Shown piece by piece: positions 34,119-42,606 of a stretch of 64,000 nt of DNA. The first letter of the stretch is position 1, and every line of letters begins with the position of its first letter. This DNA is from Actinomadura mexicana (GTDB lineage Bacteria > Actinomycetota > Actinomycetes > Streptosporangiales > Streptosporangiaceae). The DNA is taken from contig NZ_FZNP01000012.1 in the NCBI RefSeq assembly GCF_900188105.1, forward strand, positions 62,001 to 126,000. Reading direction: 5' to 3'. A program made the translations under genes and the position numbers. The notes beneath the pieces are model-generated. The model was not told the DNA's origin, searched no databases, and was given only the letters and a program-made list of their open reading frames with translations.

Positions 34119-35978
34119 CTAGGCGTTCTCGTCTGGGTCGTCGCGCAGGACGTAGATCGCGCCGCCCCGGTTCTCGGTGCGGCCCGAGTCCTCGCGGGGC
34201 GGTGGGACGGGGCGCCGCTCCTCCGCGGGCTCCTGCGCGCCGGGCTCCTCGGGCTCCAGGTGGCCCTCGACGACGACCGTGCCGTCGCCCGGCGGCTGGG
34301 GTTCGTCCTCGACGGGGTCGGGAGCCGGGTCCGTCCGGCGGCGGGGCCGCCGGGGCGCGAGGACGGGCTCTGCCTCCTCGAACTCCAGCGGGTCCGGAGC
34401 GTGGGGGGCCTTCGGCGCCGGCTTGGGCGGGCCCTCCAGGCGCAGGTCGTAGTCCGCGGGAACGGGCGCGGACAGCGGCATGGCGGGCTCCGGGACCGCC
34501 CGCACCGGCTTCTTCGGCTTGGCGGGCTTCTTCGCCGCCCCCTTCCTGGAAGGCGCCTTCGCGGCAGGGGCCTTCCCGGCCGCCCGCTTCCTGGAGCCCG
34601 GCTTCCTGGACGGGGCGCTCGCCAGACGCCGCAGCACCAGCCAGTTCGCCACCCACGCCGCGATCGCCGCCGAGATCCCCACCTCAAGGGCGGCCAGCAG
34701 CCCCACCTGCCACGCGGACGGGCCCACGGTCGCCATCCGCCCGCCGCCCAGCGGCCCTCCCGCCAGCGCGCTCAGCAGCGCCGCGACGGCCCCGGTCAGG
34801 GCGCCGGACACGAAGCCCCACAGCGGCGCGCCCTCCGACACCGGGCTCGGCAGCGACCGGATCGTCAGGACGCCGCCCACCGCACCCGCGACGAACGGCG
34901 CCGCCAGCGCCAGCAGTGAGACCGCGGGCGCCGGGCCCGGCTGGGGAAGGGCGGCGAGCGGCGGGAACGCGGGCACGGCGTCCAGGAACACCCCGGTCGG
35001 GGAGACGCTCGTCCCGGCGCCGACGGAGAAGCCGGGCCCGACCGCGTACGCCATGCCCCAGATCGCCGCGTTCGGCAGGAACGCCAGCTCGACCAGCAGC
35101 AGCAGGACGCCGCCCACCGCGCCGGGGGCGAGCATGTCGTAGAGGTCGCCGGCGTCCGACAGGTGCGTGGCGAGGGACCCGCCGACGAGCAGCGCACCCG
35201 ACGCGAGCAGCACGCTCAGCGACCCCGCGACGCCGATCACCAGGGAGCGCGGCCGTTCGGGCAGCAGCCGCAGCAGCGCGCCCAGCCCGGACCGGACCCG
35301 CCGGCCGCGGGCCTCCGCCGCCACGACGGCCCGCGCCGCCCCGAGCCCGCCCGCGACGGCGGCGACGAGGAAGCACCCGACGAGCGCCTGCCACGCCGAC
35401 GGCCGCACCTCCTCGGACGACGCCGCGAGCGCGAGCAGCCCGGCCAGCGCCGCGTACGGGGCGGCCAGCGCGACGGCCACGTGCAGGACCGCGGTGCGCT
35501 GCCGGTACGGCAGCCCGGCCACCCGGATCATCCACCCGCCGCCCCGGTACAGCAGGACCCCGGGCAGGACGAGCACGCCGAGCGGCAGGAGCCCGAAGCG
35601 GCCCTGCCCGTAGGAGAACCCCGCGTGGTGCGAGACCAGCCAGAAGTTCACGGCGGTCCGGAACACGCCGGCCAGGCCGTGGCCGAGCGCGGTCTTCGGC
35701 GCGGCGATCCAGCCGATCAGCGTGATCGTGGTGAGCACCGCGAGCCCGATGCCGATGCACCACAGCGCCGCGACGAGCCCCGTCACGTACAGCGGCCTGG
35801 CGGGCGCGGACGGCGGGCGTCCGCGCCCCGGGTCCGCCCCCGGCGGCGCGGCGGCCCGGCCCGCTCCGCCCGGCGGCGCCGCCTTGGACGCGGCCGTCGA
35901 CGGTGCGGGCGCACCCTTCGACGGTGCGGCCTTGGACGGCTCCCGCTTCGCACGCTGCCCGGGGGTCTTGTCGCTCAC
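34119..35978 (-). CDS. perM: PerM-like DUF6350 cell-division membrane protein
   Basis: Large membrane protein of 619 residues. A basic Ala/Pro/Lys-rich N-terminus of about 60 residues is followed by roughly ten hydrophobic helices (LYVTGLVAALWCIGIGLAVLT through AALEVGISAAIAAWVANWLVL). The cytoplasmic tail of 180 residues is Lys/Pro-rich, then acidic. The helix segment FRTAVNFWLVSHHAGFSYG is a family feature. In Mycobacterium tuberculosis the equivalent locus between sucD and purN encodes PerM, needed for persistence and cell division; the same order here supports orthology, while function in this organism is inferred. The GTG at MSDKTPGQ is chosen over an upstream TTG with no ribosome binding site. 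Confidence 0.8.
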   Translation of the reverse strand: MSDKTPGQRAKREPSKAAPSKGAPAPSTAASKAAPPGGAGRAAAPPGADPGRGRPPSAPARPLYVTGLVAALWCIGIGLAVLTTITLIGWIAAPKTALGHGLAGVFRTAVNFWLVSHHAGFSYGQGRFGLLPLGVLVLPGVLLYRGGGWMIRVAGLPYRQRTAVLHVAVALAAPYAALAGLLALAASSEEVRPSAWQALVGCFLVAAVAGGLGAARAVVAAEARGRRVRSGLGALLRLLPERPRSLVIGVAGSLSVLLASGALLVGGSLATHLSDAGDLYDMLAPGAVGGVLLLLVELAFLPNAAIWGMAYAVGPGFSVGAGTSVSPTGVFLDAVPAFPPLAALPQPGPAPAVSLLALAAPFVAGAVGGVLTIRSLPSPVSEGAPLWGFVSGALTGAVAALLSALAGGPLGGGRMATVGPSAWQVGLLAALEVGISAAIAAWVANWLVLRRLASAPSRKPGSRKRAAGKAPAAKAPSRKGAAKKPAKPKKPVRAVPEPAMPLSAPVPADYDLRLEGPPKPAPKAPHAPDPLEFEEAEPVLAPRRPRRRTDPAPDPVEDEPQPPGDGTVVVEGHLEPEEPGAQEPAEERRPVPPPREDSGRTENRGGAIYVLRDDPDENA

Positions 35979-36080
35979 CGGTCCATGCTGGCACCGCGCC
36001 CGCCCCCGCAAGGCCCGCCCGCCCGGCGTGTCGCCTTTGTGATCACGCCCCGCGGCTTCGCCGCCGCGGCGGCCGGCACG

Positions 36081-36121
36081 CGAAAGACGCCCGGGCCGCC
36101 GGGCGGCTCGGGCGTCTTTCG
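36081..36121 (-). terminator. Terminator hairpin after sucCD
   Basis: CGAAAGACGCCCG at 36081-36093 pairs with its complement at 36109-36121, and an inner GCCGCC/GGCGGC stem extends the hairpin to about 20 bp. On the minus strand the 3' arm ends in TCTTTCG, giving a short U-rich end. It lies 17 nt past the sucD stop. Confidence 0.85.
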
Positions 36122-36137
36122 GGTGGTTCCGGGGAGA

Positions 36138-37025
36138 TCAGCGGTTCTGCATGAGCTCCCGCATGAGGACGGCGGTCTCGCTCGGGGTCTTGCCGACCCG
36201 GACACCGACCTTCTCCAGGGCCTCCTTCTTCGCCTGCGCGGTGCCGGCGGAGCCGGACACGATGGCGCCGGCGTGGCCCATGGTCTTGCCCTCGGGCGCG
36301 GTGAACCCGGCGACGTAGCCGACGACCGGCTTGGTCACGTGCTGCTCGATGTAGGCGGCGGCGCGCTCCTCGGCGTCGCCCCCGATCTCACCGATCATCA
36401 CGATGGCGTCGGTCTCCGGGTCGTCCTGGAACGCCTGGAGCGCGTCGATGTGGGTGGTCCCGATGACGGGGTCGCCGCCGATGCCGACGCAGGTGGAGAA
36501 GCCGATGTCGCGCAGCTCGTACATCATCTGGTAGGTCAGCGTGCCCGACTTGGACACCAGGCCGATGCGGCCGGGCGTCGTGATGTCTGCCGGGATGATG
36601 CCGGCGTTGGACTTGCCGGGGGACGCGATGCCGGGGCAGTTCGGCCCGATGATGCGGGTCTTGTTGCCCTTCGACTCCGCGTACGCCCAGAAGTAGGCGG
36701 TGTCGTGCACCGGGACGCCCTCGGTGATCACGACGCAGAGGGGGATCTCGGCGTCGATCGCCTCGACCACGGCGTCCCTGGTGAACTTCGGCGGGACGAA
36801 CACGACGGAGACGTCCGCGCCGGTCTCCTGCATGGCCTCCTCGACGGTGCCGAACACCGGGAGGGTCGTGCCGTCGAAGTCGACCGTCTGCCCGGCCTTG
36901 CGGGCGTTCACGCCGCCGACGACCTGGGCGCCGGAGGCGAGCATCCGGCGGCCGTGCTTGGTGCCCTCGGAGCCCGTGATGCCCTGGACGATGATCTTGC
37001 TGTTCTCGGTGAGCCAGATGGCCAT
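36138..37025 (-). CDS. sucD: Succinyl-CoA synthetase alpha subunit
   Basis: CoA-binding, phosphohistidine-bearing subunit of succinate-CoA ligase in the TCA cycle. The N-terminus MAIWLTENSKIIVQGITGSEG matches the family. IGPNCPGIASPGKSNAGIIP, SKSGTLTYQMMYEL and GHAGAIVSGSAGTAQAKKEAL include the CoA site and the catalytic His of GHAGAI. The ATG at 37025 is preferred because homologues begin here and an AGG box lies nine bases upstream. The ATG at 37031 would overlap the sucC stop (ATGA) and add two residues. Confidence 0.97.
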   Translation of the reverse strand: MAIWLTENSKIIVQGITGSEGTKHGRRMLASGAQVVGGVNARKAGQTVDFDGTTLPVFGTVEEAMQETGADVSVVFVPPKFTRDAVVEAIDAEIPLCVVITEGVPVHDTAYFWAYAESKGNKTRIIGPNCPGIASPGKSNAGIIPADITTPGRIGLVSKSGTLTYQMMYELRDIGFSTCVGIGGDPVIGTTHIDALQAFQDDPETDAIVMIGEIGGDAEERAAAYIEQHVTKPVVGYVAGFTAPEGKTMGHAGAIVSGSAGTAQAKKEALEKVGVRVGKTPSETAVLMRELMQNR

Positions 37026-37027
37026 TG

Positions 37028-38209
37028 TCATGCACCTGCCGCTGCGAGTTCGGCGGCGCGCCTGGCCGCGTCGTCCATGGTGTCGACCTGCTGGACGCCG
37101 GGCAGCGCCGCATCGTTGAGGATCTTGCGCCCGAGCTCGGCGTTGTTGCCGTCCAGCCGGACGACGAGCGGGCGGTTGACGGCCTCGCCGCGGTCGGCCA
37201 GCAGCTTGTAGGCCGACACGATGCCGTTGGCGACGGCGTCGCAGGCGGTGATGCCGCCGAAGACGTTGACGAAGACGGACCTGACGTCGGCGTCGGACAG
37301 GACGATCTCCAGCCCGTTCGCCATCACCTCGGCGGACGCGCCGCCGCCGATGTCGAGGAAGTTCGCGGGCTTCTGGCCGTCGAACTGCTCGCCCGCGTAG
37401 GCGACCACGTCGAGGGTGGACATGACGAGCCCGGCACCGTTGCCGATGATGCCGACGCTGCCGTCCAGCTTGACGTAGTTGAGGTCCTTGGCCTTCGCCG
37501 CCGCCTCCAGGGGGTCGGCCGCGGCCTTGTCCTCCAGCTTCTCGTGGTCGTCCTGGCGGAACGAGGCGTTCTCGTCCAGGGAGACCTTGCCGTCGAGGGC
37601 CTTCACCTGGCCGTCGGCGGTGAGGATCATCGGGTTCACCTCGACGAGGGAGGCGTCCTCGTCGGTGAACACGGCCCACAGCCGCTCGATCAGCTCGGCG
37701 GCGCCGTCGAGGGCCTCCTGCGGGAGGCGGCCCTTCTCGGCGATCTCGCGGGCCCGGGCGCGGTCGACGCCCTCCAGCGGCGAGACCGGCACCATCGCCA
37801 GCCGGTCGTGCGGCACCTCCTCGATCTCCACGCCGCCCTCGACGGAGCAGATGGACAGGAAGGTCCGGTTGGCGCGGTCGAGCAGGAAGGAGAAGTAGTA
37901 CTCCTGCGCGATCGCGCTGCCCTCCTCGACCAGGACCTTGTGGACCGTGTGGCCCTTGATGTCCATGCCGAGGATCTGGCCGGCGAGCTGCTCGGCCTCG
38001 TCGGCGGAGTCGGCCAGCTTCACGCCGCCGGCCTTGCCGCGGCCCCCGGTCTTCACCTGGGCCTTGACGACGACCTTCGAGCTTCCCGCGGCGAACAGCT
38101 CCGCCGCGATGGCCCGGGCTTCCTGGGGAGTATGGGCGACCTTGCCGGTGGGCACCGGTACCCCGTACTCGGCGAAGAGTTCCTTCGCCTGATGTTCGAA
38201 CAGGTCCAC
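37028..38209 (-). CDS. sucC: Succinyl-CoA synthetase beta subunit
   Basis: ATP-grasp subunit of succinate-CoA ligase that binds nucleotide and succinate, 393 residues. MDLFEHQAKELFAEYGVPVP is the conserved start and KVVVKAQVKTGGRGKAGGV the lysine-rich ATP site. EVNPMILTADGQVKALDGKV and FLDIGGGASAEVMANGLEI (succinate loop) follow, then VRSVFVNVFGGITACD. The GTG start has AAGGA seven bases upstream. It precedes sucD with no gap and heads the unit. Confidence 0.97.
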   Translation of the reverse strand: MDLFEHQAKELFAEYGVPVPTGKVAHTPQEARAIAAELFAAGSSKVVVKAQVKTGGRGKAGGVKLADSADEAEQLAGQILGMDIKGHTVHKVLVEEGSAIAQEYYFSFLLDRANRTFLSICSVEGGVEIEEVPHDRLAMVPVSPLEGVDRARAREIAEKGRLPQEALDGAAELIERLWAVFTDEDASLVEVNPMILTADGQVKALDGKVSLDENASFRQDDHEKLEDKAAADPLEAAAKAKDLNYVKLDGSVGIIGNGAGLVMSTLDVVAYAGEQFDGQKPANFLDIGGGASAEVMANGLEIVLSDADVRSVFVNVFGGITACDAVANGIVSAYKLLADRGEAVNRPLVVRLDGNNAELGRKILNDAALPGVQQVDTMDDAARRAAELAAAGA

Positions 38210-38404
38210 GAGGGCGTCCTTTTACGGATCGACAGCCGAATGTGCGACCACACGAGTGGGGGTTACACGGGTGTCCGTGCGGCCGGCACTCTGCGGTCCG
38301 CTCCGTCGATGCAGCCTAGTCAACCCGCCTCCATGGTGACGCCGCCGGGTCCGTATGTCACGCGGACTTCCCTTGAACGGGAGCGCGCCGGGCGGCGGGT
38401 GTGC

Positions 38405-38443
38405 TCATCCTCAGGGGGGGGCACGAGTGGCTCGTGAGGATGA
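38405..38443 (+). promoter_or_regulatory. Nested inverted repeats and TTGACA box upstream of the GH15-like gene
   Basis: In the 300-bp gap 38210-38509, TCATCCTCA at 38405-38413 is complementary to TGAGGATGA at 38435-38443. Inside, CACGAG at 38422-38427 pairs with CTCGTG at 38431-38436. The inner and outer right arms share two bases, so the two stems partly compete. A run of eight G separates the left arms. TTGACA follows at 38452-38457, in locally AT-rich sequence, about 55 bp before the ATG. This looks like a control region (operator or attenuator plus promoter) for the GH15-like gene. The rest of the gap, next to sucC, showed nothing. Confidence 0.4.
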
Positions 38444-38509
38444 TGAACCGATTGACATAGTTTGATGTACTAATTCGGCGAGACGGCCAGGCGGACAGGG
38501 GGCGGATGC

Positions 38510-40024
38510 ATGGCGATGGCGGAGAGACGGGACGCATCCGTCGCGAGACCTCTCACCGTCGCGCCCGTCATATCCGTCCCGCCGCCCGCAGGCGGGCCCA
38601 CCGATCCGCGCAGGCGTGCCGCGCCGCGCGGCCGCGCGGGCGCCCGCAAGGTGCGGCGCACCGCGGCCCTGCTCATCGTGGCGGCGCTCGTCGCGACCGG
38701 CGGCGCCACCGTCCCCGAGCCGCCCGCCCCCGGCTGGGCGAGCCCCGGACTCGTCGGCGGCGGCGGATGGCCGTTCGCGGGCGTCCCGCTGGCCCCCGAC
38801 CAGGCCGAGGGGGCCTCCTACCTGGCGGGCAGCTCGGTCGTCAGGCTCGCGGACGGGCGGGTCAGGCTCGTCCCCTCCGGCGGCGAGGCGCCGATCACCG
38901 TGGACGCCTCCGACCCGCGGGTGGGCCGGGCGGTCCGGTCCGACGGCGCGTGGCTGGCGCAGGGCACCGTCCCGGGGGGCGGGACGGACGACGCCTACCG
39001 CGACATGGCGACGCGCGCCCTGCTCGACCTGCGTCTCCTCACCCGCCCGAACGGCGCGTCCCTCGCGTCCTGGTACTCGAAGTGGCGGTACTGCTGGCCC
39101 CGCGACTCCGCGTTCGCCGTGGCCGCGTTCACCGTGACCGGGCATCCGGCCGAGGCGCGCCGCATCCTGTACTTCCTCGCCCGGGCGCAGCACGACGACG
39201 GCATGTGGGCCGCGCGGTACAACGCCGACGGGACGGCCGTCGCCGACGGCCGGGCCCCGCAGCTCGACTCGCTCGGCTGGGTGCTGTGGTCGGCCTGGTT
39301 CTACCGCGTCCAGGCCGCCGGCCAGGACGAACCGCCCACGCTGTGGCCGATGGTGCAGCGCGCCGCCGACCATCTGGCGCGTTCCCTGGACGCCGAGGGG
39401 CTGCCGCCCGCCTCGTCCGACTACTGGGAGCGCGACCACCGGCGCGAGCAGGACCCGCGGCGCCCGACGCTCGGCGTGGCCGGCCCCGCGCTGGCGGGCC
39501 TGCGCGCGGCGGCCGACCTCGCGCGGATGCGCGGCGAAGGCGCGAAGGCGGCGGAGTGGCGGCACGCGGCGCAGCGGGTCTCGGACGCGGTGGCCAGGCA
39601 GTTCGCCCCCTACGGCTACCCGCGCTCCCCCATCCCCGGCGGGCTGATGGACACCTCGGTGACGTTCCTCGCGCCGCCGTTCGCACCGGCCGATCCGGGC
39701 GTGACCACCGCGATCGCGGACGCCGCGCGCAAGCAGGCGCTGCCGAACGGGGGCGTCCTGCCCGGCGAGCGCTGGTCGGGCGACCCCGACGTCGCCTGGA
39801 CGCCGGAGACCGCGCTGTTCGGGCTGAACTCGGCCGCGTCGGGCCGGAAGGACGAGGCACTGGATCGGCTCGACTGGCTCTCCGCGCACCGCACGTCCCT
39901 GGGCGTCCTGCCGGAGAAGGTCGGCGTGACGGGCAGGCCCGCGGGCCCGGCGCCGCTGGGCTGGACGGCGTCGCTGGTCCTGCTGAGCCTCTCCGCGCTG
40001 GACCGGCCGCTCCCCGTTCCGTGA
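38510..40024 (+). CDS. GH15-like (alpha/alpha)6 glycoside hydrolase, exported or membrane-anchored
   Basis: Protein of 504 residues. A Pro/Arg-rich cytoplasmic start is followed by one hydrophobic segment (TAALLIVAALVATGGATVP, residues about 49-67) acting as signal or anchor. The catalytic region resembles glucoamylase/glucodextranase family 15. WYSKWRYCWPRDSAFAVAAF carries the substrate-binding Trp-Pro-Arg-Asp. SSDYWERDHRR contains a candidate general acid Glu. GVLPEKVG followed by PLGWTASLVLLSL is the second catalytic Glu region. It lacks the large N-terminal beta domain of classical GH15 enzymes. The substrate is probably an alpha-glucan or trehalose-like sugar, by inference. Two ATGs two codons apart are possible behind AGGGGG. 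Confidence 0.8.
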   Translation: MAMAERRDASVARPLTVAPVISVPPPAGGPTDPRRRAAPRGRAGARKVRRTAALLIVAALVATGGATVPEPPAPGWASPGLVGGGGWPFAGVPLAPDQAEGASYLAGSSVVRLADGRVRLVPSGGEAPITVDASDPRVGRAVRSDGAWLAQGTVPGGGTDDAYRDMATRALLDLRLLTRPNGASLASWYSKWRYCWPRDSAFAVAAFTVTGHPAEARRILYFLARAQHDDGMWAARYNADGTAVADGRAPQLDSLGWVLWSAWFYRVQAAGQDEPPTLWPMVQRAADHLARSLDAEGLPPASSDYWERDHRREQDPRRPTLGVAGPALAGLRAAADLARMRGEGAKAAEWRHAAQRVSDAVARQFAPYGYPRSPIPGGLMDTSVTFLAPPFAPADPGVTTAIADAARKQALPNGGVLPGERWSGDPDVAWTPETALFGLNSAASGRKDEALDRLDWLSAHRTSLGVLPEKVGVTGRPAGPAPLGWTASLVLLSLSALDRPLPVP

Positions 40025-40034
40025 ACGGGGGGCT

Positions 40035-40802
40035 CTAGCCGAACTGCTCGTAGCCGAGCTTCAGCACGAGGGCGCTGACGACGCAGAGCAGGACGGCCCG
40101 GACGAAACCGGCACCGCGGTTGATCGCCATGTGGGCGCCCACCTGCGCGCCGACGATGTTGCAGACCGCCATGGCCAGCCCGATGGCCCACAGCACGTGG
40201 CCCTGCGCCGCGAACACGGCGAGCGCGCCCAGGTTGGTGCCCGCGTTGATGATCTTCGAGGTGGCGGAGGCGTTGACGAAGTCCATGCCGAGCAGCGCGG
40301 TGAACGCGATCACCAGGAACGTCCCGGTGCCCGGACCGAGGAGCCCGTCGTAGAAGGCGATCGCGACGCCCGGGACGAGGACGGCCGCGGCGACCCTGCG
40401 GCGCGTGCGCAGCACCGGCCGCGGGAGCCGGCCGAGGTCCGGCCTGAGCACCACGATCGCGGCCACCGCCAGCAGGACGACCATGATGACGGGCTTCAGC
40501 ACGTCCGAGGAGATCGCCGCCGCGCAGAGGGCGCCGCCGGCGGCGCAGCACACCGCGAGCAGGCCCGCCGGGACGGCCACCCGCACGTCCGGCTTGGCCT
40601 TGCGCGCGTAGGCGATGGCGGCCGAGGTGGTGCCCGCGATCGAGCCCAGCTTGTTGGTGGCGAGCGCGGTCGCGACCGGCTGCCCCGGGTTGAGCAGCAG
40701 CAGCGCGGGCAGCTGGATCAGCCCGCCGCCTCCCACCACGGCATCGACCCAGCCCGCCGCGACGGCGGCGGCCAGCAGCAAGACGACCTGCTCGGCGTGC
40801 AC
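40035..40802 (-). CDS. TSUP (TauE/SafE) family membrane transporter
   Basis: Membrane protein of 255 residues with the duplicated TSUP half-motifs: AGWVDAVVGGGGLIQLPALLLL in the first half and FYDGLLGPGTGTFLVIAF with ASATSKIINAGTNLGAL in the second. The family exports or imports small sulfur or carbon anions such as sulfite or sulfoacetate. No sulfur genes are adjacent, so the cargo is unknown. The GTG start has GGGAG five bases upstream. It is convergent with the GH15-like gene, with only 10 bp between stops. The 198 bp upstream of it hold no recognisable feature. Confidence 0.9.
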   Translation of the reverse strand: MHAEQVVLLLAAAVAAGWVDAVVGGGGLIQLPALLLLNPGQPVATALATNKLGSIAGTTSAAIAYARKAKPDVRVAVPAGLLAVCCAAGGALCAAAISSDVLKPVIMVVLLAVAAIVVLRPDLGRLPRPVLRTRRRVAAAVLVPGVAIAFYDGLLGPGTGTFLVIAFTALLGMDFVNASATSKIINAGTNLGALAVFAAQGHVLWAIGLAMAVCNIVGAQVGAHMAINRGAGFVRAVLLCVVSALVLKLGYEQFG

Positions 40803-41000
40803 GGGGACTCCCGGAGGTAAGGAGTGAAAGTCAACTGACCGATTACCCTAGCGGGCCTCCCCGACCGGCCGCCCGCCGCCTCCGGTCCGGCCTCCATGCC
40901 TCCTGGAACCAGGACCCCCTCGCCGTCAACGAAACCGTCCACCCGAGTTCCCGACCCCGCTCGGAAGCCGCTCGCTCCTCGGCACACCGTCCACTCCCCC

Positions 41001-41564
41001 TCAGGGGCGCTCGCTCCCTCCGGAGGCCCGCCACTCGCCGGCGAGGACGGCCCATACCTGGACGTCGCGGCGGTCGCCGTCGAGCACGAACGCCTGCCGC
41101 AGGACGCCCTCGCACGTCATCCCGAGCCGTCCGGCCACGGCCGCGCTCGCGGTGTTGCGCGGGTCGCACAGCCACTCCACCCGGTGCATCCCCCGCGTGC
41201 CGATCGCCCAGTCGATCATGATGCGGACGGCCTCGGTGATCAGCCCGCGCCCCCGGGCCCCGGCCGCGAGCCAGACGCCCGCCTCGCAGACGCCCTGCGC
41301 GGCGTCGAACGTCCGGAACACCGTGCCGCCCTGGAGGACGCCGTCCACCCAGATGCCGTAGAGGCGGCCCTCGTCCCTGGCCTGCTTGTGGGCGTACGCC
41401 TGGAGCAGTTCGCGGGCCGTCTCCTCGTCCACCACGGTCCGGGCCCAGGGGATGTACCGGTCGATGTCCGCGCGGACCCGGTCGGCGTGCTCGGCGAACT
41501 CGGCCGCCTGCCAGGGCTCGAGCGGGCGCAGCTCAGCGCCCTCGGCGAGCGTGCGAGCGAACAT
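41001..41564 (-). CDS. GNAT family acetyltransferase (RimJ/RimL type)
   Basis: Acetyl-CoA-dependent N-acetyltransferase of 187 residues: LRPLEPWQAAEFAEHADRVRADI at the N-terminus, AGVWLAAGARGRGLITEAVRIMIDWAI as the acetyl-CoA pyrophosphate loop and NTASAAVAGRLGMTCEGVLRQAF at the C-terminus. This is the RimL-like arrangement; a ribosomal-protein or small-molecule substrate is possible. GGGGAGG lies four bases before the ATG. It is divergent from a TetR regulator by 51 bp, so it may be one of its targets. Confidence 0.87.
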   Translation of the reverse strand: MFARTLAEGAELRPLEPWQAAEFAEHADRVRADIDRYIPWARTVVDEETARELLQAYAHKQARDEGRLYGIWVDGVLQGGTVFRTFDAAQGVCEAGVWLAAGARGRGLITEAVRIMIDWAIGTRGMHRVEWLCDPRNTASAAVAGRLGMTCEGVLRQAFVLDGDRRDVQVWAVLAGEWRASGGSERP

Positions 41565-41615
41565 GGGGCCTCCCCGGGGAGTACGTACCGAACGTTTGTT
41601 ATGTATCCTACGGGA
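41565..41615. promoter_or_regulatory. Divergent promoter/operator between acetyltransferase and TetR gene
   Basis: The 51-bp gap holds GTACGTAC and, next to it, an imperfect palindrome centred on AACGTT (ACCGAACGTTTGTT). This has the size and AACGTT core common in TetR operators. Location between regulator and divergent target supports an operator; no -10 box could be assigned with confidence. Confidence 0.45.
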
Positions 41616-42263
41616 ATGCCCGCCCGAGGTGATCACGACGCCCGGCGCCGGGACGTGTCCGAGGCCGTGTGGCGCGTCCTGGCCGGCCGCGGCTTCGGCG
41701 GCCTGACCCTGCGCGCGGTCGCGGCGGAGATGGACGCGTCCACCGGGCTGCTCACCCACTACTTCCCGAACAAGAGGGCCCTCGTCGCGTACGCCCTGGA
41801 CCTCGCCGACGAGCGCACCGCGAGCCGCGCCCTCCGCAAGGCCCCGCCCGGCCTGGCGTCCCTGCGGGCCGCGCTCCTGGACGTCCTGCCGCTGACCCCC
41901 GCCGCGTCGGACATGAACCGCATCTGGGTGAGCTCGTGGGACGTCGCGCTCGCCGATCCCGAGCTCGGCGAGCACCAACGGCGCCGCTACGAGAACTGGC
42001 GCGCCCGGCTCCGCCCTCACGCCGCCGCCGCCGTCGAGCGCGGCGAACTGCCCGCCGGGCCCGGCGGGGACGACACCGTCGCGGACGACACCGTCGCGGC
42101 CGCCGCCGCGTTCACGCACGGCCTGGTCGTGCACGCCCTGTTCGACCCGGACGCCTACCCGCCCGCCCGCCAGACCGCGATGCTGGACGCCTTCCTGGCC
42201 GCCCTGGCCACGGGCTCCGGCCCCCCCGCGGCGCCCGGCGCGGGCGGGATGATGCCCCGATGA
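41616..42263 (+). CDS. TetR/AcrR family transcriptional regulator
   Basis: Ligand-responsive repressor of 215 residues. The N-terminal HTH (VSEAVWRVLAGRGFGGLTLRAVAAEMDASTGLLTHYF, then PNKRALVAYAL) is a textbook TetR DNA-binding domain. The C-terminal ligand/dimer domain contains WVSSWDVALADPELGEHQRRRY, like the TetR_C_6/BetI group. Its stop overlaps the start of the PH-domain gene by 4 bp, and it is divergent from a GNAT gene, so both neighbours are candidate targets. The ligand is unknown. Confidence 0.92.
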   Translation: MPARGDHDARRRDVSEAVWRVLAGRGFGGLTLRAVAAEMDASTGLLTHYFPNKRALVAYALDLADERTASRALRKAPPGLASLRAALLDVLPLTPAASDMNRIWVSSWDVALADPELGEHQRRRYENWRARLRPHAAAAVERGELPAGPGGDDTVADDTVAAAAAFTHGLVVHALFDPDAYPPARQTAMLDAFLAALATGSGPPAAPGAGGMMPR

Positions 42264-42592
42264 CCAAGTCGCGCACGCTGCGCTGCCCGCGCCACCTCGG
42301 CATGATCCTCGCCGGAGGCGCCCTCGCCGCCCTCTTCGGCGTCGTGGCGATCCAGAAGGCGGGCGACGGCGCGGGCGCCCCCGCGCTCGCCGCCGGTACC
42401 GCATGCTTCGTCCTCGCACTCGGAGCCGTCCCCAAGCTGCGGACACGCATGGTCCTCGACGCGGAGGGCCTCACCCTCGTATCGGGGTACGGCCGCCGCC
42501 GGTTCGCCTGGACGGAGATCATCGAGATCACCGCGGACGCGCTCCGGCTCGCCCCGGGCGCACGGCCACGGCGACGGGCCGGACGCCGCTGA
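42260..42592 (+). CDS. Small PH-domain-like membrane protein
   Basis: Protein of 110 residues with two hydrophobic helices (GMILAGGALAALFGVVAIQ and ALAAGTACFVLALGAVP). A short beta-rich segment (TRMVLDAEGLTLVSGYGRRRFAWTEIIEITADALRL) resembles the bacterial PH fold, in which a Trp precedes the last strand. The ATG overlaps the TetR stop. Function unknown; the next gene, 14 bp on, is the broken MaoC homologue. Confidence 0.7.
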   Translation: MTKSRTLRCPRHLGMILAGGALAALFGVVAIQKAGDGAGAPALAAGTACFVLALGAVPKLRTRMVLDAEGLTLVSGYGRRRFAWTEIIEITADALRLAPGARPRRRAGRR

Positions 42593-42606
42593 GCCATCCT
42601 GGTCCC

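Noticed and set aside
38210..38509. Riboswitch upstream of the GH15-like gene
   Set aside because: Inverted repeats are present but no conserved riboswitch core was recognised, and the gene type gives no ligand clue; kept only as a generic regulatory region.
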